A stretch of DNA of 64,000 nt from Dechloromonas hortensis (GTDB lineage: Bacteria > Pseudomonadota > Gammaproteobacteria > Burkholderiales > Rhodocyclaceae). The stretch lies in the NCBI RefSeq assembly GCF_009469765.1, contig NZ_SSSQ01000010.1, positions 1 to 64,000 on the forward strand. The letters are read 5' to 3'. The notes beneath the pieces were generated by a model, which did no database searches, was not told the origin of the DNA, and saw only the letters and a program-made list of their open reading frames with translations. The position numbers and the translations under genes are program-made. Position 1 is the first letter of the stretch, and every line of letters begins with the position of its first letter. Shown here piece by piece: positions 12,317 through 23,033 of the stretch.

Positions 12317-14177
12317 GGCGTTCGGTCTCGTCGAGCAAAGGGAGTTCCAGCGTGAAAACGGCGCCGCCGTCCGGATGGTTGGCGCCGCTCAGCGTGCCGC
12401 CGAAATCGCGGACGATGCCGGCCGAGATGGTCAGCCCGAGACCGAGGCCGACGCCGGCCGCCTTGGTCGTGAAGAAGGGTTCGAAAAGATGGCTCAAGGC
12501 CGCCTCGTCCAGCCCCGGGCCGTGGTCGCGCACGCTCAATCGGGCCTGGCCGTCGAGGCCGGCGCAGTCGAGTTCGATGCGCGGCGCCGGCTGGCCGTCC
12601 ATCGCATCGAGTGCGTTGCCGATCAGGTTGATCAGCACCTGTTCCAGCCGGTTGGCGTCGCAGCGGGCGCGCGGTTCCGGCAGCGGGCAGTGGCGGACGA
12701 CTTCGGCGCCGGCCTGGCTCAGTCGCGGCTCGAGCAGGGCGAGGGCGGCGTCGAGGGCATGGCAGAGGGCGACCGGCTGCAACTGGCCGCTCGACTTGCG
12801 GGCGAAGGCGCGCAACTGGCCGGTGATCAGACCCATGCGGTCGACCAGCTGGGCGATGCGTTCGAGATTGGCCCGGGTGGTGGCGACATCGCCCCGTTCG
12901 AGAAAGCGAACGCCGTTGCCGGACAGCGTGCGCAGCGCGGCCAGCGGCTGGTTCAGTTCGTGGGCGATGCCGGTCGACAGTTGGCCGATTACCGCCAGCT
13001 TGCCGGCCTGGACCAGTTCGTCCTGGGCAGCGCGCAGCGTCCGTTCGGCGCGGATGCGCTCGGCGATTTCGTCCTGCAGCAGGTGGTTGGCGGCCGAGAG
13101 GTCGGCGGTCCGCTCATCGACCTTGCGCTCCAGTTGGTCGTGCGCCTTCTGCAGCGCCTCGCGGGCGGCCAGCCGGTCCTTCAGGTGGCGGCGCCGCTCG
13201 TCGAGGGTCAGGCCGAGCATGAACAGGAAGGCGGCGCCGACCACGGCGACCATCGCCCGGCTCTGGGCGATTTCATCGACCTGTTCGAGGTGGGAGAGGA
13301 CGGTCAGCGTCCACGGGGTGCCGGGCAGTGGCCGGGATTGGGCCAGGAAACGGCCGGCCACCGGGTAGACCGAGACCATTTCCGGTCCCTTCTTGGCGAT
13401 GCTGACCAGCCGGGCGCCATGGTCGAGTTCGGCGATTTCCTTCAGTTCGAGCGGCGTCAGGGCGCGCCGGTTGTATTGCTGGGTCTGGTCGAAGGCGCGC
13501 CGCGTCGTTTCGTCGAGCGGGCGCAGCGTGGTGAATTTCCAGTCGGCGACCGAGCCGAGGATGACGACGCCGTTCTCGTCGCTGACCATGGCCGGCGCCT
13601 CGACCGTGCTCCACGACTTTTCCAGCTGCTCCAGGCTGACCTTGATGACGGCGACGCCGAGCGTCCGGCTGTCGTCGGCCAGCGTCGAGGCGAGGTAGTA
13701 GCCGGGTTCGCCGCGGGTCGTGCCGATGCCGAAGAAACGGCCGTTGCCGCTGGCCATCGCCTCGCGGAAATAGGGACGGAAGGAGAGGTCCTCGCCGATG
13801 AAACTGTCGGCCCGGCGCCAGTTGCTGGAAGCGACGACATGGCCGGCGGTGTCGATGACGTAGATCGACAGGGTGCCGGCGCGGTCGTTGAGCTGTTCGA
13901 GGTAGGCGTTGACCGAGGGCGCCAGCTTGTCGTCTCCCGGCCGCCGGAGCAGGTCGAGGACGTCGCGTTCGAGGCCGAGCGTGCCGGGCAGGAAGGCATA
14001 TTTGCCGATTTCCCGCTCCAGGCTCGCGGTGTACAGGTCGAGGCGGTGCAGACCGGTCGCCTGCAGGTCGGCCAAGCCGAGTTGCTGGGCGACGCGGTGG
14101 GCGCCGAAGCCGCTCAGGCCCATCAGGACGACGAGGAGCAGGAGCATCGGCAGGTGGCGCAGGAAACGGCTGGGCAT
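12309..14177 (-). CDS. dctB: DctB-type sensor histidine kinase (second copy)
   Basis: A 622-residue membrane kinase. TM1 is near residues 9-27, a large periplasmic sensor follows to about 300, and TM2 is near 306-325. The HisKA domain has His406 in AHELNQPLAALRTL. The HATPase has NLIGNALDAM and GVGLGLGLTI. It is 12 bases downstream of a TauE-family permease gene and overlaps the response regulator gene. The sensor architecture matches DctB of C4-dicarboxylate systems, supported by dctA nearby. Confidence 0.88.
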   Translation of the reverse strand: MPSRFLRHLPMLLLLVVLMGLSGFGAHRVAQQLGLADLQATGLHRLDLYTASLEREIGKYAFLPGTLGLERDVLDLLRRPGDDKLAPSVNAYLEQLNDRAGTLSIYVIDTAGHVVASSNWRRADSFIGEDLSFRPYFREAMASGNGRFFGIGTTRGEPGYYLASTLADDSRTLGVAVIKVSLEQLEKSWSTVEAPAMVSDENGVVILGSVADWKFTTLRPLDETTRRAFDQTQQYNRRALTPLELKEIAELDHGARLVSIAKKGPEMVSVYPVAGRFLAQSRPLPGTPWTLTVLSHLEQVDEIAQSRAMVAVVGAAFLFMLGLTLDERRRHLKDRLAAREALQKAHDQLERKVDERTADLSAANHLLQDEIAERIRAERTLRAAQDELVQAGKLAVIGQLSTGIAHELNQPLAALRTLSGNGVRFLERGDVATTRANLERIAQLVDRMGLITGQLRAFARKSSGQLQPVALCHALDAALALLEPRLSQAGAEVVRHCPLPEPRARCDANRLEQVLINLIGNALDAMDGQPAPRIELDCAGLDGQARLSVRDHGPGLDEAALSHLFEPFFTTKAAGVGLGLGLTISAGIVRDFGGTLSGANHPDGGAVFTLELPLLDETERHD

Positions 14178-14189
14178 GGTCGGCCTATG

Positions 14190-14945
14190 TTAGAGGATTT
14201 CGACCAGTTGTTTGACGATCAGGATGGTGACGACGCCCAGGAAGGCCTGGCGGATGAAGCCGGCGCCGTGTTTCAGCGCAAGATGGGTGCCGAGGTAGGC
14301 TCCGGCCAGATTACAGGCCGCCATGGTCAGGCCGATGGCCCACAGGATCGGGCCGTGGCTGGCGAAAAAGGCGATGGCCGACAGGTTGGTGGCGAAATTG
14401 ATCACCTTGGCGCTGGCCGAGGCGCGGACGAAGTCCATGCCGAAGACGCGGACGAAGCCGAAGATCAGGAAACTGCCGGTGCCTGGGCCGAAGAAGCCGT
14501 CGTAGAAGCCGATCACCAGGCCGAACAGGGCGCCGCGCCAGAGATCGCCGGGGCGCGGTTCGTGCGTTTCTTCCTGGCCGAGGTTCTTGCGCAGGAAGGT
14601 GTAGATGGCGACGGCCAGCATCATGACGACGACCAGCGGTCGCATCGCTTCGCGCGGTATCCAGGCGACCACGGCGGCACCCAGCCAGGCGCCAACCAGC
14701 GCGGCGGCAGTGGCGGGCAGCACCAGGCGCCAGGGAATCCGCACGGCGCGGGCATAGCGCCACAGCGAGGCGCCGGTGCCGGCGATGCTCGACAGCTTGT
14801 TGGTGCCGAACAGCGTCGGGATGGCGGTTTGCGGGAAGGTGGAGAGCAGGGCCGGGATCTGGATCAGGCCGCCGCCGCCGACCGCTGCGTCTACCATGCC
14901 GGCAAAAAAGGCGGCGGGAGCGAGGATGAGCCAGTCGATAGTCAT
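14190..14945 (-). CDS. TauE/SafE (TSUP) family membrane permease
   Basis: A 251-residue polytopic protein with about eight hydrophobic segments. Two related glycine-rich motifs are present (AFFAGMVDAAVGGGGL near the N-terminus, and a later GFYDGFFGPGTGSFL), the hallmark inverted repeats of the TSUP family. Members export sulfite, sulfoacetate or other small organic anions. It is 12 bases upstream of the second dctB-type gene and is probably cotranscribed with it. The gene begins just beyond a terminator that separates it from dctA. The substrate is unknown; an organic acid would fit the neighbourhood. Confidence 0.85.
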   Translation of the reverse strand: MTIDWLILAPAAFFAGMVDAAVGGGGLIQIPALLSTFPQTAIPTLFGTNKLSSIAGTGASLWRYARAVRIPWRLVLPATAAALVGAWLGAAVVAWIPREAMRPLVVVMMLAVAIYTFLRKNLGQEETHEPRPGDLWRGALFGLVIGFYDGFFGPGTGSFLIFGFVRVFGMDFVRASASAKVINFATNLSAIAFFASHGPILWAIGLTMAACNLAGAYLGTHLALKHGAGFIRQAFLGVVTILIVKQLVEIL

Positions 14946-14953
14946 ATTCTGAG

Positions 14954-14986
14954 AAAAAAAGGACCCGGTACCATTGGTACCGGGTC
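14954..14986 (-). terminator. Intrinsic terminator downstream of dctA
   Basis: An 11-bp perfect stem (14962-14972 with 14976-14986) with a 3-base loop. Read on the minus strand it is followed by seven T residues (plus-strand A-run 14954-14960). It lies 50 bases after the dctA stop and just before the TauE-family start, so it should end the aspA-dctA transcript. Confidence 0.9.
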
Positions 14987-15035
14987 GTTAAAGATTCGGC
15001 AAGAGGGCTATGCCGAATACCAGAGGAAACTTGCG

Positions 15036-16340
15036 TCAGGCAGCGACCGGCACGATCCCGTCGTCGGGTACCGGCAGTGCTTCGTCGGCATCGGCCAGGG
15101 CATCGTCCACCGGGTCGATGGCGTTTTCCCACTTGGCGACGACGCTGGTGGCGATGGCATTACCCAGTACGTTGGTGACGGTGCGCCCCATGTCGAGGAA
15201 GTGGTCGATGCCGAGCACCAGCAGCAGGCCGGCTTCCGGCAGGTTGAACATGGGCAGCACGGCGGCGACGACGACCAGCGAGGCGCGCGGCACGCCGGCA
15301 ATGCCCTTGCTGGAGACCATCAGCACCAACAGCATGGTGATCTGCGTTCCCAGGCTGAGTTCGATGCCGTAGGCCTGGGCGACGAACAGGGCGGCGAAGG
15401 TGGTGTAGATCATCGAGCCGTCGAGGTTGAAGGAGTAGCCGAGCGGCAGCACGAAACTGGCGACGCGGTTCTTGATGCCGAACTTCTCCAGCTGTTCCAT
15501 CAGTTTCGGATAGACCGACTCGCTGCTCGCCGTCGAGAAGCCGACCAGCATCGGGCCACGGACCAGCTTCAAGAGGCGGAAGACGTCCTTGCCGAGTACG
15601 AAGTAGCCGGCGGCGATCAGCACGACCCACAGCGCGGCGAGCGCGGCATAGAAGCTGAGCAGCAGCTTGCCGAAGACGAACAGCATGCCCAGGCCGTTGG
15701 TCGTGATGGCGCCGGCGACGGCGCCGAAGACGCCGACCGGGGCGAAGCGCATGACGTAGTCGGTGACCTTGAGCATGACATGGACGACTTCCTCCATCGT
15801 GCAGACCAGGCTGCGTGCCGTCTGGTTGTGCAGGTGGCCGAGGGCCAGGCCGAAGAAGACGGCGAAGACCAGGATCTGCAGGATCTCATTGGTCGCCATC
15901 GCCTCGAAGATGTTCTTCGGGAAGACGTGGGTGATGAAGTCCTTGAGATTCAGTGCGCTGGTCTTCAGGTTAACCGCGCTGCCGACCTCCGGCAGCGGCA
16001 CGTTGAGGCCGGTGCCCGGCTGCAGCAGGTTGGCGAAGACCAGGCCGAGCAGCAGCGAGCAGAACGAGGCGCCGACGAACCAGCCGAGGGCCTTGGCGCC
16101 GATCCGGCCAACCGTCTTCGAGTCGCCCATGCCGGCCAGACCGGCGACCAGCGTCGCGAAGACCAGGGGCGCGATGATCATCTTGATCAGGCGCAGGAAG
16201 ATGTCGGTCAGGATGCCGAAGTAGCCGGCGATTTCCTTGGCTGCGGCGGGGCTGCCGGCCAGCGTGTTGCACGCATAGCCGACAATGACGCCGAGCACCA
16301 TGGCGATCCCGATCATCGTCGTCAGACGGTTCATTTTCAT
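15036..16340 (-). CDS. dctA: C4-dicarboxylate:cation symporter DctA
   Basis: A 434-residue DAACS-family carrier importing succinate, fumarate, malate and often aspartate. Family signatures are SSKGIAGVPRASLVV, GYSFNLDGSMIY, and a polytopic N-terminal half starting MNRLTTMIGIAMVLG. Length matches DctA. It begins 41 bases after the aspartase gene and is followed by a strong terminator, so aspA-dctA form a two-gene unit. Import of dicarboxylate and conversion of aspartate to fumarate feed the same pool. Confidence 0.93.
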   Translation of the reverse strand: MKMNRLTTMIGIAMVLGVIVGYACNTLAGSPAAAKEIAGYFGILTDIFLRLIKMIIAPLVFATLVAGLAGMGDSKTVGRIGAKALGWFVGASFCSLLLGLVFANLLQPGTGLNVPLPEVGSAVNLKTSALNLKDFITHVFPKNIFEAMATNEILQILVFAVFFGLALGHLHNQTARSLVCTMEEVVHVMLKVTDYVMRFAPVGVFGAVAGAITTNGLGMLFVFGKLLLSFYAALAALWVVLIAAGYFVLGKDVFRLLKLVRGPMLVGFSTASSESVYPKLMEQLEKFGIKNRVASFVLPLGYSFNLDGSMIYTTFAALFVAQAYGIELSLGTQITMLLVLMVSSKGIAGVPRASLVVVAAVLPMFNLPEAGLLLVLGIDHFLDMGRTVTNVLGNAIATSVVAKWENAIDPVDDALADADEALPVPDDGIVPVAA

Positions 16341-16381
16341 GATTTTTTCCTTGTTGTGTGCATTGAATGTGGTGCTGCCGC

Positions 16382-17806
<1,425 letters not shown>

Positions 17807-17865
17807 GGTGTCTCCAGTGTTGTAGCCGGTCTGGTGTGGGCACACCGTCCGGTCCTATATCTATC

Positions 17866-17880
17866 GCACGCACCGTGCCA
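17866..17880 (-). promoter_or_regulatory. Candidate sigma-54 (-24/-12) promoter of aspA-dctA
   Basis: Read on the minus strand the element is TGGCAC-N5-GTGC, matching the TGGCAC-N5-TTGC consensus at the invariant GG and GC dinucleotides with ten bases between them. Transcription would start near 17854, giving a leader of about 50 bases before aspA. The presence of two DctD-type activators nearby makes sigma-54 control credible. Confidence 0.75.
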
Positions 17881-17946
17881 GCCGTGTTGCTCGGCTGGGG
17901 CATTGATTTGCAAAGGTTTTTCCTGGGCCGGGGCGGTGGGCCGGAC

Positions 17947-17991
17947 GGGTTTCCGAAGGATGGGCGGTCCGGGGGGTTCGGTTTTCCGAAC
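17947..17991. promoter_or_regulatory. Candidate activator (DctD-type) sites upstream of aspA
   Basis: A perfect dyad GTTCGG-TTTT-CCGAAC occupies 17976-17991, and a related half-site TTTCCGAAG lies at 17950-17958. These sit roughly 70-110 bases upstream of the -24 element, the usual place for enhancers of NtrC-family regulators. A second pair of inverted 9-mers (17908-17916 and 18011-18019, TTGCAAAGG and its complement) brackets the region. Binding by DctD is an inference. Confidence 0.45.
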
Positions 17992-18030
17992 GGCAGGGGC
18001 GCCAATGCATCCTTTGCAAGGCCTGGATGT

Positions 18031-18108
18031 GTCACTCCCGCGCTGGCGCCCGGAAGGAAGTGCCCTTGGGGTGCGGGAGTCCTGGATTCCCGCCTGCGCG
18101 GGAATGAC
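18031..18108. repeat. Dispersed palindromic repeat, copy 2
   Basis: A 78-base element with the same ends as copy 1: GTCACTCCCGCG at the left and CTGGATTCCCGC with GCGCGGGAATGAC at the right. The interior is longer and diverged. It lies between the aspA regulatory region and the 3' end of the PAP2 gene. Together with the sigma-54 promoter and dyads it accounts for most of the 323-base gap between those genes. Confidence 0.7.
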
Positions 18109-18129
18109 TATCTCTGGAGCCTGAGGCTG

Positions 18130-18846
18130 CTAAATCGCCGGTTTGTTGCCGCTTTCGGGCAGCCAGCCGAGCTTGCGGAACAGCCATTCAGTCGCCCACA
18201 GGCTGAAATAGGTGGCGAACCAGGCGAAGATGGTGTCGGACAGGAAATGCCCGCCCGGTACCATGCGGACCAGCGCGAACAGGCTGCCGAAGGCGAGGCT
18301 GGCGAGCAGCCAGCGGCGGCGCACGGCGGGGGCGCCGAGCCAGCCGAAAGCCATGATGAAGGCGGCGGTGGCGACATGACCGCTGACGAAGGAGCAATTG
18401 GCCTGGCACTGGTCGGCTGGCATGAAGGCCGGCGTGAATTGCTTGCTGCCGCCGAAATGCGTCGTGTTGACCGGTCGTGTCCGGCCGGAATGTTCCTTCA
18501 GCGTCGCGTCGACCAGCAGGATCGGGCCGGCCAGCGCGGCGACCAGCAGAAAGCCGAAGCTGACGCGGCGGGCGCGCAGCCGTGGCAGGCGCGACGAGAA
18601 GCTGAGTAGCCAGAGCAGTAGCAGGGTGACCAGCAGGCCCTGGCCGAGGCGCGGCAGGCCACGGTAGGGAATGGCCAGCCAGAGGTCTTCGCGGTTCAGC
18701 GCCCAGTGGCCGTCGCCGCGATAGAACAGGCCGCTGGCCAGCAGGTCGAGTTGCGGAAAGGCGATGAACAGCCCGGCCAGTAGGCCGCAGGCGATCAGCG
18801 CGATGCGAAGTTCAGTAGCCCTTGAATTCACGCAGCAGGTAAACAT
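18130..18846 (-). CDS. PAP2-family lipid phosphatase
   Basis: A 238-residue membrane protein with the three PAP2 motifs: KEHSGRTRP, SFVSGH, and RMVPGGHFLSD with its catalytic His. Several hydrophobic spans surround them. Such enzymes dephosphorylate lipid phosphates, for example undecaprenyl pyrophosphate or lipid A phosphates. It overlaps the preceding glycosyltransferase gene by 35 bases if the ATG at 18846 is used. A GTG at 18831 would reduce the overlap. The partner genes suggest a role in recycling or trimming a polyprenyl-phosphate carrier or lipid A. Confidence 0.85.
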   Translation of the reverse strand: MFTCCVNSRATELRIALIACGLLAGLFIAFPQLDLLASGLFYRGDGHWALNREDLWLAIPYRGLPRLGQGLLVTLLLLWLLSFSSRLPRLRARRVSFGFLLVAALAGPILLVDATLKEHSGRTRPVNTTHFGGSKQFTPAFMPADQCQANCSFVSGHVATAAFIMAFGWLGAPAVRRRWLLASLAFGSLFALVRMVPGGHFLSDTIFAWFATYFSLWATEWLFRKLGWLPESGNKPAI

Positions 18847-20281
18847 CCATGTCGCGCGTCGTCTGCGCGTCGAGCGGCGCTTTCAGCGTCGCCAGCTTTT
18901 CGACGGCGGCAAAGCGGCTGGCGAACTGGTCGGCCGGGTCCTGGGTGATCAGGATCGCGTCCTTGCCCAGCCACGGCCGCAGATCGGTGGTCAGCTTGTA
19001 ATGGTCGCTCGCCACGCCGCTCGGGTTCCAGCTGGCGGCGGCCGGCTTCAGCTCGCGCAGTTCGTAGAGCATGTGGGCGAGCAGGGTACGGTTGTCGGCG
19101 ACCAGCACGGCGCCGGGATGGGCCTGCATGATCGGCGTCAGCTGGCGGCCCAGTTCATCCCAGCCCCGGGCGCGGGTGAAGGGGCTCTTTTTTGCCGGAT
19201 TTTGCACGTTGACCGCAGCAATCAGGCTGGGCCAGTGATAGACGAGGCCGACCAGCGCGATATTGAGGGCCAGGCCGATGACAAGTAGGCGTTTCTTCTC
19301 GCGCTGCAGCAGCCAGGCAACGGCGGCAATCGCGGCCGGGGCGAAGGCGGGGGCGGCCCAGTTGGCATTGGCGCTGCTCTTCATCGCCTGCGCCGAAACG
19401 ACGGCCCACAGCGGCAGCGCGAACCAGAGCAGGAGCCGCGTCCGGTCGTCGCGCCAGCTCTGCCGGACCTGGGCGAGCAGGATGAAAAAGACGCTGCCGA
19501 GCACCGGGCCGAAGGAAATCCATTGTGCCGCCCAGAATTCGCCGAGCGCCTTGAGGCCACCGCCGGCCTTCTTGTTCAGTGTGATGTCGGCGGTGTGCTT
19601 CAGGGTCGGGAAATCGTTGGCAACATTCCAGTAGATGTTCGGCGCCAGGATGGCCAGCGCCAGCCCGGCCGCCAGCCAAGGTTTGAGCGAGGCCAGTCGG
19701 GTGCGATGGAAGGCGAGCAGGTGCAGGAAGGCGGCGCCGAGCCAGGCCGCCATCGTGTATTTGGAGAGCAGTCCGAGGCCACAGACGACGCCGAGCAGCA
19801 GCCAGTCGGCCCAGGCATCGCTGGCCAGCGCGCGCAGGTAGGCCCACAGCGCCAGCGCCCAGAACAGGGTGAGCAGGGCATCGGTCGACACGAACAGGCC
19901 GAGCCAGGAAAACATCGGTAGGGTCAGCACGGCGACGGCCGACCAGAAGGCGACGCGTGCATCGTACAGGCGGCGGGCGATGGCCCAGCAGGCGGCGGCG
20001 GCCAGCGGATAGCAGAGCATGGCCAGCGCCTTGACGCCGAGAATGCCGTCGCCGAACAGCGCCGTGGAGGCGGCGATCAGTGCCGCGACGCCGGGCGGCT
20101 TCGAGAAGTAGCCCCAGGCCAGGTGTTGTGCCCAGGTCCAGTATTGCGCTTCGTCGATGTAAAGCGTGATGCCGAGCTGCGGCACCACCCAGAAGCGCCA
20201 GGCGAGCAGCACGGCCGTCAGGCCGAACAGGATCTTGCCGCCGAATTTTGCGTAAATTCGGGCGTCTACCGCAGCAGTCAC
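18812..20281 (-). CDS. ArnT-like glycosyltransferase (GT39/GT83, polyprenyl-phosphate sugar donor)
   Basis: A 489-residue polytopic membrane protein. The first periplasmic loop has the acidic motif [11 protein letters not shown] followed by [11 protein letters not shown], characteristic of ArnT/PMT-type enzymes that take a sugar from a polyprenyl phosphate. About ten hydrophobic spans precede a soluble C-terminal portion. It overlaps the upstream GT2 gene by four bases. Together they form a build-and-transfer pair for a sugar modification of an envelope lipid or protein. The acceptor is unknown. Confidence 0.85.
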   Translation of the reverse strand: MTAAVDARIYAKFGGKILFGLTAVLLAWRFWVVPQLGITLYIDEAQYWTWAQHLAWGYFSKPPGVAALIAASTALFGDGILGVKALAMLCYPLAAAACWAIARRLYDARVAFWSAVAVLTLPMFSWLGLFVSTDALLTLFWALALWAYLRALASDAWADWLLLGVVCGLGLLSKYTMAAWLGAAFLHLLAFHRTRLASLKPWLAAGLALAILAPNIYWNVANDFPTLKHTADITLNKKAGGGLKALGEFWAAQWISFGPVLGSVFFILLAQVRQSWRDDRTRLLLWFALPLWAVVSAQAMKSSANANWAAPAFAPAAIAAVAWLLQREKKRLLVIGLALNIALVGLVYHWPSLIAAVNVQNPAKKSPFTRARGWDELGRQLTPIMQAHPGAVLVADNRTLLAHMLYELRELKPAAASWNPSGVASDHYKLTTDLRPWLGKDAILITQDPADQFASRFAAVEKLATLKAPLDAQTTRDMDVYLLREFKGY

Positions 20282-21288
20282 GCCGATTTGTGCCAGCCTT
20301 CGTCGGCCGCCAGTACGCGTTCCGGGCGGGCCGAATAGGAGCGGATGGTGCCGGATTCGAAGTAGATGCGGGCCAGCAGTTCAGCCAGCACGCCGGTGGT
20401 AATGAAGTGCACGCCGGCGATCAGGCCGCCGATGGCGACAATCAGCAACGGCCGGCCGCCGATCGGTTCGCCAAGGCCGAACTTGACCCAGGCCAGCCAG
20501 GTCAGCACCAGGCCGGCCAGGCCGGTCAGGACCAGGCCGATGCCGCCGAAGAAGTGGCCGGGGCGGGCGCGGAAGCGCATGAAGAAATAGACGGCGATCA
20601 GGTCGAGGATGACGCGGAAAGTGCGCGAAATGCCGTACTTGGAAACCCCGGCGGTGCGCGCGTGGTGCGTCGTCGGTTCCTGCGCGATGCGGCGCGGCGT
20701 CGTCACGGTGGCCAGCCAGGCCGGGATGAAGCGGTGCATTTCGCCGTACAGGCGCACGCTCTTGATGACGCTGCCGCGGAAAGCCTTGAGGCTGCAGCCG
20801 TAGTCGCGCAGCTTGACGCCGGTCATCCGGGCGATCAGCTTGTTGGCAATCTTCGATGGAATCTTGCGCAGGACCAGGCCGTCCTGGCGGTTCTGGCGCC
20901 AGCCGGCGACCAGGTCGAGGTCTTCGTTCAACAGGCGGGCAACCATGCGCGGGATGTCGATCGGGTCGTTCTGCAAGTCGCCGTCCATGGTGACGATGAC
21001 GTCGCCGCGCGCCGCGTCGATACCGGCCTGCATGGCGGCGGTCTGCTTGAAGTTGCGGGTCAGTTCGACGATGCGGACGTGCGGGCCGTATTCGCGCGCC
21101 GACTGCAGGGCGCGCTCGACGGTGGCGTCGCTGCTGCCGTCATCGACCAGGACCAGTTCCCAAGGATGCTCATAGCCGACCAGCGCCTCATGCACGCGCT
21201 TGACCAGCGGTGCGATGTTGTCTTCCTCGTTGTAGAACGGGACGACGATGGAAAGGCTGTGCGGTGGGATGGAAATGGCGGCGCTCAT
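20278..21288 (-). CDS. GT2 family polyprenyl-phosphate glycosyltransferase (GtrB/ArnC/DPM1-like)
   Basis: About 336 residues. An N-terminal GT-A domain begins [12 protein letters not shown] with DDGSSD and the catalytic DGDLQNDP. Near residue 190 is the [17 protein letters not shown] block typical of DPM1-like enzymes, and two C-terminal membrane helices follow. The enzyme would attach a sugar from a nucleotide donor to undecaprenyl phosphate. I chose the ATG at 21288; an upstream in-frame start at 21423 would run into the trpG promoter region and adds low-complexity sequence. It overlaps the ArnT-like gene by four bases. Confidence 0.87.
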   Translation of the reverse strand: MSAAISIPPHSLSIVVPFYNEEDNIAPLVKRVHEALVGYEHPWELVLVDDGSSDATVERALQSAREYGPHVRIVELTRNFKQTAAMQAGIDAARGDVIVTMDGDLQNDPIDIPRMVARLLNEDLDLVAGWRQNRQDGLVLRKIPSKIANKLIARMTGVKLRDYGCSLKAFRGSVIKSVRLYGEMHRFIPAWLATVTTPRRIAQEPTTHHARTAGVSKYGISRTFRVILDLIAVYFFMRFRARPGHFFGGIGLVLTGLAGLVLTWLAWVKFGLGEPIGGRPLLIVAIGGLIAGVHFITTGVLAELLARIYFESGTIRSYSARPERVLAADEGWHKSA

Positions 21289-21435
21289 AAGTGGATCCGG
21301 CGGGAAAGGCGGCATTTTAACTTGAAACCGGCGGGCCAACGCCGATTCTGCCCGGCTGCGGCTTCTCGGGGCGGCGAGGGGCGGGGGCTTGTTGTAGAAT
21401 TTGTCGTTTACCGTATCGAGCAAGGAATCAACAGC

Positions 21436-22008
21436 ATGCTGCTGATGATCGACAATTACGACAGCTTCACCTACAACATCGTCCAGTACTTTGGTGAGCT
21501 GGGCCAGGATGTGCAGGTTTTTCGTAACGACGCCATTTCAGTGGCCGATATTGCCCGCCTGAAGCCGGATTATCTGGTCATCTCGCCCGGCCCCTGCGCC
21601 CCGGCCCAGGCCGGCATTTCGCTGGCGGCGATCCGCGAATTTTCCGGCAAGATTCCGCTGCTCGGCGTCTGCCTTGGCCACCAGTCGATCGGCGAAGCCT
21701 TCGGCGGCAAGATTGTGCATGCCAAGCAGTTGATGCACGGCAAGGTGTCGCCGGTGCACCACAAGGATGTCGGCGTTTTCAAAGGTTTGCCCAATCCGCT
21801 GACCTGCACCCGCTACCACTCGCTGGCCATCGAGCGCGACAGCCTGCCAGACTGCCTGGAAATCACCGCCTGGACCGACGACGGCGAAATCATGGGCGTT
21901 CGCCACAAGACGCTGGCCGTCGAGGGCGTGCAGTTCCACCCCGAATCGATCCTGACCGAACGCGGTCACGACCTGCTCAAGAACTTCCTGGACGAACACA
22001 AGAAATGA
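21436..22008 (+). CDS. trpG: Anthranilate synthase component II (glutamine amidotransferase)
   Basis: A 190-residue class I amidotransferase supplying ammonia for anthranilate synthesis. The N-terminus [16 protein letters not shown] is diagnostic. The nucleophilic Cys is in [15 protein letters not shown], and the His-Glu pair is in QFHPESI. The ATG at 21436 has AAGGAA upstream; the long open frame before it overlaps the opposite-strand GT2 gene and is not coding. It overlaps trpD by four bases. In some bacteria it also serves p-aminobenzoate synthase. trpE is not in the window. Confidence 0.95.
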   Translation: MLLMIDNYDSFTYNIVQYFGELGQDVQVFRNDAISVADIARLKPDYLVISPGPCAPAQAGISLAAIREFSGKIPLLGVCLGHQSIGEAFGGKIVHAKQLMHGKVSPVHHKDVGVFKGLPNPLTCTRYHSLAIERDSLPDCLEITAWTDDGEIMGVRHKTLAVEGVQFHPESILTERGHDLLKNFLDEHKK

Positions 22009-23033
22009 CCCCGCAAGCCGCCCTCCAGCGCGTGATCGAACACCGCGAAATTTTCCACGATGAAATGGTCTCGCTGATGCGCCAGATCATGGGCGGCGAA
22101 GTGACGCCGGTCATGATCGCCGCCATCATCACCGGCCTGCGCGTCAAGAAGGAAACCATTGGCGAGATCGCCGCTGCCGCCAGCGTCATGCGCGAGCTGG
22201 CGACGCCGGTCAAGGTGCCTTACGACCGCCGTTTCGTCGATATCGTTGGTACCGGCGGCGATGCCGCACACAGCTTCAACATTTCGACGACCTCTATCTT
22301 CGTTTGTGCCGCGGCCGGCGCCAAGGTGGCCAAGCACGGCGGGCGCAGCGTCTCGTCCAGTTCAGGCAGTGCCGATGTGCTGGAGGCGCTGGGCGCCGAC
22401 ATCATGCTGGCCCCCGAGCAGGTGGCCGCCTGCATCGAGGAAACCGGCATCGGCTTCATGTTCGCTCCCAACCACCACGGCGCGATGAAGCACGTCGCGC
22501 CGGTGCGCCGCGAAATGGGCGTCCGTACCATCTTTAATATTCTCGGCCCGCTGACTAATCCGGCCGCTGCCCCGAATACCTTGATGGGCGTTTTCCATCC
22601 CGATCTGGTCGGCATCCAGGTTCGTGTCATGCAGCGCCTGGGCGCCGAACGGGTGCTGGTCGTGCATGGCCGCGATGGGCTCGACGAAATTTCGCTCGGC
22701 GCGGCGACCCTGATCGGCGAGTTGAAGGACGGCCAGATCCGCGAATACGAAGTGCATCCGGAAGATTTCGGTCTGCAGATGTTGTCGCTGCGCAACCTGC
22801 GCGTCGCCAGTGCAGACGAATCGCGGGCCATGCTGCTTGGCGCGCTGGACAACCAGCCAGGGGCTGCCCGCGAGATCGTCTGTCTGAATGCCGGTGCCGC
22901 CCTCTATGTGGCGAACGCGGCGGACAGTATCGGCGACGGCATCGCCAAGGCGCGCGAGGCGATCGCCAGCGGCGCGGCGCGCGCCAAGCTCGATCAGTTC
23001 GTTCAATGCACCCGGCGATTGGGCGGCAAATGA
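22005..23033 (+). CDS. trpD: Anthranilate phosphoribosyltransferase
   Basis: A 342-residue enzyme joining anthranilate and PRPP, the second step of tryptophan synthesis. The PRPP-binding glycine-rich motif [14 protein letters not shown] is at about residues 80-93. [21 protein letters not shown] and the [10 protein letters not shown] block are conserved. Start and stop overlap with trpG and trpC (ATGA at both junctions), so trpGDC is translationally coupled. Confidence 0.96.
   Translation: MTPQAALQRVIEHREIFHDEMVSLMRQIMGGEVTPVMIAAIITGLRVKKETIGEIAAAASVMRELATPVKVPYDRRFVDIVGTGGDAAHSFNISTTSIFVCAAAGAKVAKHGGRSVSSSSGSADVLEALGADIMLAPEQVAACIEETGIGFMFAPNHHGAMKHVAPVRREMGVRTIFNILGPLTNPAAAPNTLMGVFHPDLVGIQVRVMQRLGAERVLVVHGRDGLDEISLGAATLIGELKDGQIREYEVHPEDFGLQMLSLRNLRVASADESRAMLLGALDNQPGAAREIVCLNAGAALYVANAADSIGDGIAKAREAIASGAARAKLDQFVQCTRRLGGK

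Noticed and set aside
17976-17991. Dyad GTTCGG-TTTT-CCGAAC as a transcription terminator
   Set aside because: The stem is six pairs with no T-run after it, and no gene ends nearby on either strand; an activator site fits better.
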